A stretch of 64,000 nucleotides of DNA from Micromonospora sp. NBC_00421. Its GTDB lineage: Bacteria; Actinomycetota; Actinomycetes; Mycobacteriales; Micromonosporaceae. The notes under the pieces were generated by a model that was given only the letters and a program-made list of their open reading frames with translations, did not search any database and was not told the origin of the DNA. The stretch covers positions 806,001-870,000 of the forward strand of contig NZ_CP107929.1 in the NCBI RefSeq assembly GCF_036017915.1, read 5' to 3'. The translations under genes were made by a program, and so were the position numbers. Positions 62,132 through 64,000 of the stretch are shown piece after piece; positions within the stretch are counted from its first letter, which is position 1, and each line of letters begins with the position of its first letter.

Positions 62132-64000
62132 ATGGCCGCTGTGGTCAAGTACCCCGGCGGCGTCGAAAATGTGCAGGTGTTCACCGACAGATCGCCCTCC
62201 GATGCCCCGTCCCCCGACGCCGAGCGGCTCCGGCTCGCCCAGGCAGAGGCCGGGGAGCAGGACTGGCGCGCATGGGGTCCCTATCTGTCCGAGCGGGCGT
62301 GGGGGACGGTACGGGAGGACTACAGCGAGCACGGCACGGCGTGGGACTACTTCCCCCACGACCATGCGCGGTCCAGAGCCTACCGGTGGAACGAGGACGG
62401 CATGGCGGGCGTCTGCGACGACCGGCAGACGTTCTGCTTCGCGCTGGCGCTGTGGAACGGGGTGGATCCGATCCTCAAGGAGCGGATGTTCGGCCTCGGC
62501 GGTGACGGCGGCAACCACGGCGAGGACGCCAAGGACTACTGGTGGTACCTCGACAGCACGCCCACCCACTCCTGGATGCGCTGGCGTTACCACTACCCGC
62601 AGGCCGCCTTCCCGTACGACGAACTGGTCGCCGTGAACGCCCTGCGTGGCCGGGACGAGAACGAGTACGAACTGGTCGACACCGGCATCTTCGACGACGA
62701 CAGGTACTGGGCGGTCACCGTCGACTACGCCAAGGCGTCCCCGACCGACCTGTGCATCCTGGTCACCGTCGCCAACCGGGCCGACGAGGCGGCCACCCTG
62801 CACGTGCTGCCCACGCTGTGGTTCCGCAACACCTGGGCCTGGGGTCCGCCCGGCGCGGACCGGGTGCCCCGGCTGGTCGGCGAGGGCGGCCGGCTGGTCG
62901 GCGAGCACTGGGTGCTGGGGCAGATCCTGCTGGAGGGCGACGGTGAACCGACCCCGCTGCTCTGCGACAACGACACCAACGCCGAGCGGCTGTGGGGGCT
63001 GGCCGGTCGCTCGCCGTACCCGAAGGACGGGATCAACGACCACGTGGTGGCCGGCGCGGCCACCGTCAACCCGGACCGGGAGGGGACCAAGGGCGCCCTG
63101 CACTACGTGCTCGAGGTGCCGGCCGGCGGGCAGCGGCAGATCCGGCTGCGGCTGACCCGGACCGCCCCGCCGCCCGCGGCCGTCGCACCGCCCCTGGCGG
63201 AGCTGGGGGCGGGGTTCGACGCGGTGGTGTGGGCCCGCCGGGCCGAGGCGAACCGCTTCTTCGCCGGGGTGATCCCGGCGGCGGCCAGCGCCGACGAGGC
63301 GCTGGTGGCCCGGCAGGCCATCGCCGGGCTGATGTGGGGCAAGCAGTTCTACCACTTCGACGTCAAGCGGTGGCTGGAGGGCGACCCGGGCTCGACGCCG
63401 CCGGCCGGTCGCCGGCACGGGCGCAACAGCGCCTGGTGGCACATGACCAGCTTCGACGTCATCTCCATGCCGGACCCGTGGGAATATCCCTGGTACGCCG
63501 CCTGGGACCTGGCCTTCCACTGCGTCACCATCGCCCGGGTCGACCCGGGCTTCGCCAAGGCGCAGGTGCTGCTCCTGCTCCGTGAGTGGTACCTGCACCC
63601 CAACGGCCAGATCCCGGCGTACGAGTGGGCGTTCGGCGACGTGAACCCGCCGGTGCACGCCTGGGCGGCGCTGAAGGTGTTCGAGATCGACGGCGGGCGC
63701 GACCACGAGTTCCTGGCCCGGGTGATGCACAAGCTGCTGCTGAACTTCACCTGGTGGGTCAACCGCAAGGACACCGGCGGCAACAACCTGTTCGAGGGCG
63801 GCTTCCTCGGGCTGGACAACGTCGGCCCGTTCGACCGCTCGGCCGCGCTGCCGGTCGCCGGGGTGCTCGAACAGTCCGACGGCACCGGCTGGATGGCGAT
63901 GTACGCCCTCAACCTGCTCGACATGGCGATCGTGCTTGCCGAACACGACCGGGCGTACGTGGACACCGCGACGAAGTTCTTCGAGCACTTCGCGTACATC
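62132..64000 (+). CDS. GH63/MGH1-type glucosidase, C-terminus beyond window
   Basis: An open frame of 623 codons continues past the window end. It has [20 protein letters not shown] and [20 protein letters not shown] (about 34-75), then [17 protein letters not shown] and [20 protein letters not shown] (about 495-514), typical of the glucosidase family related to mannosylglycerate hydrolase MGH1 and GH63. Full members are near 880 residues. It is 45 nt from the divergent debranching enzyme start, so both may share a regulatory region. ATG at 62132 is uncertain; GTG at 62171 is possible. Confidence 0.85.
   Translation, partial: MAAVVKYPGGVENVQVFTDRSPSDAPSPDAERLRLAQAEAGEQDWRAWGPYLSERAWGTVREDYSEHGTAWDYFPHDHARSRAYRWNEDGMAGVCDDRQTFCFALALWNGVDPILKERMFGLGGDGGNHGEDAKDYWWYLDSTPTHSWMRWRYHYPQAAFPYDELVAVNALRGRDENEYELVDTGIFDDDRYWAVTVDYAKASPTDLCILVTVANRADEAATLHVLPTLWFRNTWAWGPPGADRVPRLVGEGGRLVGEHWVLGQILLEGDGEPTPLLCDNDTNAERLWGLAGRSPYPKDGINDHVVAGAATVNPDREGTKGALHYVLEVPAGGQRQIRLRLTRTAPPPAAVAPPLAELGAGFDAVVWARRAEANRFFAGVIPAAASADEALVARQAIAGLMWGKQFYHFDVKRWLEGDPGSTPPAGRRHGRNSAWWHMTSFDVISMPDPWEYPWYAAWDLAFHCVTIARVDPGFAKAQVLLLLREWYLHPNGQIPAYEWAFGDVNPPVHAWAALKVFEIDGGRDHEFLARVMHKLLLNFTWWVNRKDTGGNNLFEGGFLGLDNVGPFDRSAALPVAGVLEQSDGTGWMAMYALNLLDMAIVLAEHDRAYVDTATKFFEHFAYI

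Noticed and set aside
62087..63988. Minus-strand extension of the debranching-enzyme frame
   Set aside because: It is antisense to the glucosidase gene and is interrupted from the real enzyme by a ribosome site and TTG start.

Overview
The window is high-GC actinobacterial DNA with strong codon-position GC bias, GTG/TTG starts and short Shine-Dalgarno sites. Several features suggest a Micromonosporaceae chromosome, most like Micromonospora: a fabG-inhA-hemH run, a two-domain LPMO, an ngcEFG-type N-acetylglucosamine transporter, a divergent murL/murD2-like pair, and GntR/DivIVA mini-genes. I saw no rRNA, tRNA, transposase, integrase or CRISPR array, so this reads as a core chromosomal segment. 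The genus is inferred by eye.

Layout. 1-5 kb: a partial secreted beta-helix protein, a GntR/DivIVA small-gene cluster and an aminopeptidase P. 5-14.6 kb: asnB, a cellulose/chitin-type LPMO, a PfkB sugar kinase, an MBL hydrolase with a hotdog thioesterase, a PAP2 membrane protein, and a pair of bacterial PH-domain membrane proteins with a small Cys-containing protein. 14.8-18.1 kb: a MoxR/DUF58/VWA operon, a tandem repeat and a 28-residue membrane peptide gene. 18.6-22.1 kb: fatty-acid and heme genes (fabG, inhA/fabI, hemH) and a NagD-type phosphatase. 22.2-28.1 kb: conserved unknowns, a serine hydrolase, NfeD and SPFH membrane proteins, and a multi-spanning membrane protein. 28.3-36 kb: a class A PBP, a dTMP-kinase-like protein, a pyruvate-oxidase-like TPP enzyme, a TrmH/SpoU methyltransferase and argG. 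36-44 kb: a PucR regulator, the divergent murL/murD2 pair, and a class III aminotransferase with methylmalonate-semialdehyde dehydrogenase. 44-50.4 kb: a GlcNAc kinase diverging from an rpiR-SIS-ngcEFG amino-sugar operon. 50.9-54.4 kb: an A-family DNA polymerase, a MobA-like nucleotidyltransferase and a YdjM-type membrane protein. 54.5-64 kb: two paralogous receptor Ser/Thr kinases and alpha-glucan genes (GT4 glycogen-synthase-like, debranching enzyme, and a GH63/MGH1-type glucosidase cut by the window end).

How parts fit. The LPMO, GlcNAc kinase, SIS protein and NgcEFG transporter suit a saprophyte that uses chitin or cellulose. The PBP, MurL/MurD2, PH-domain proteins and kinases concern the envelope. 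The last 5 kb concerns glycogen or related alpha-glucans.

The most notable non-coding content is two families of dispersed palindromic intergenic repeats. One has four copies carrying the core GGTGATCAAGAGGTTT, with covarying stem bases and C-rich/G-rich flanks. The other has about three copies carrying AAGATCG and CCACGAA arms. There is also a 56-nt near-perfect palindrome after ngcG, a 35-nt-period array of three 18-nt palindromes, and a probable leaderless, ArgR-type argG promoter.
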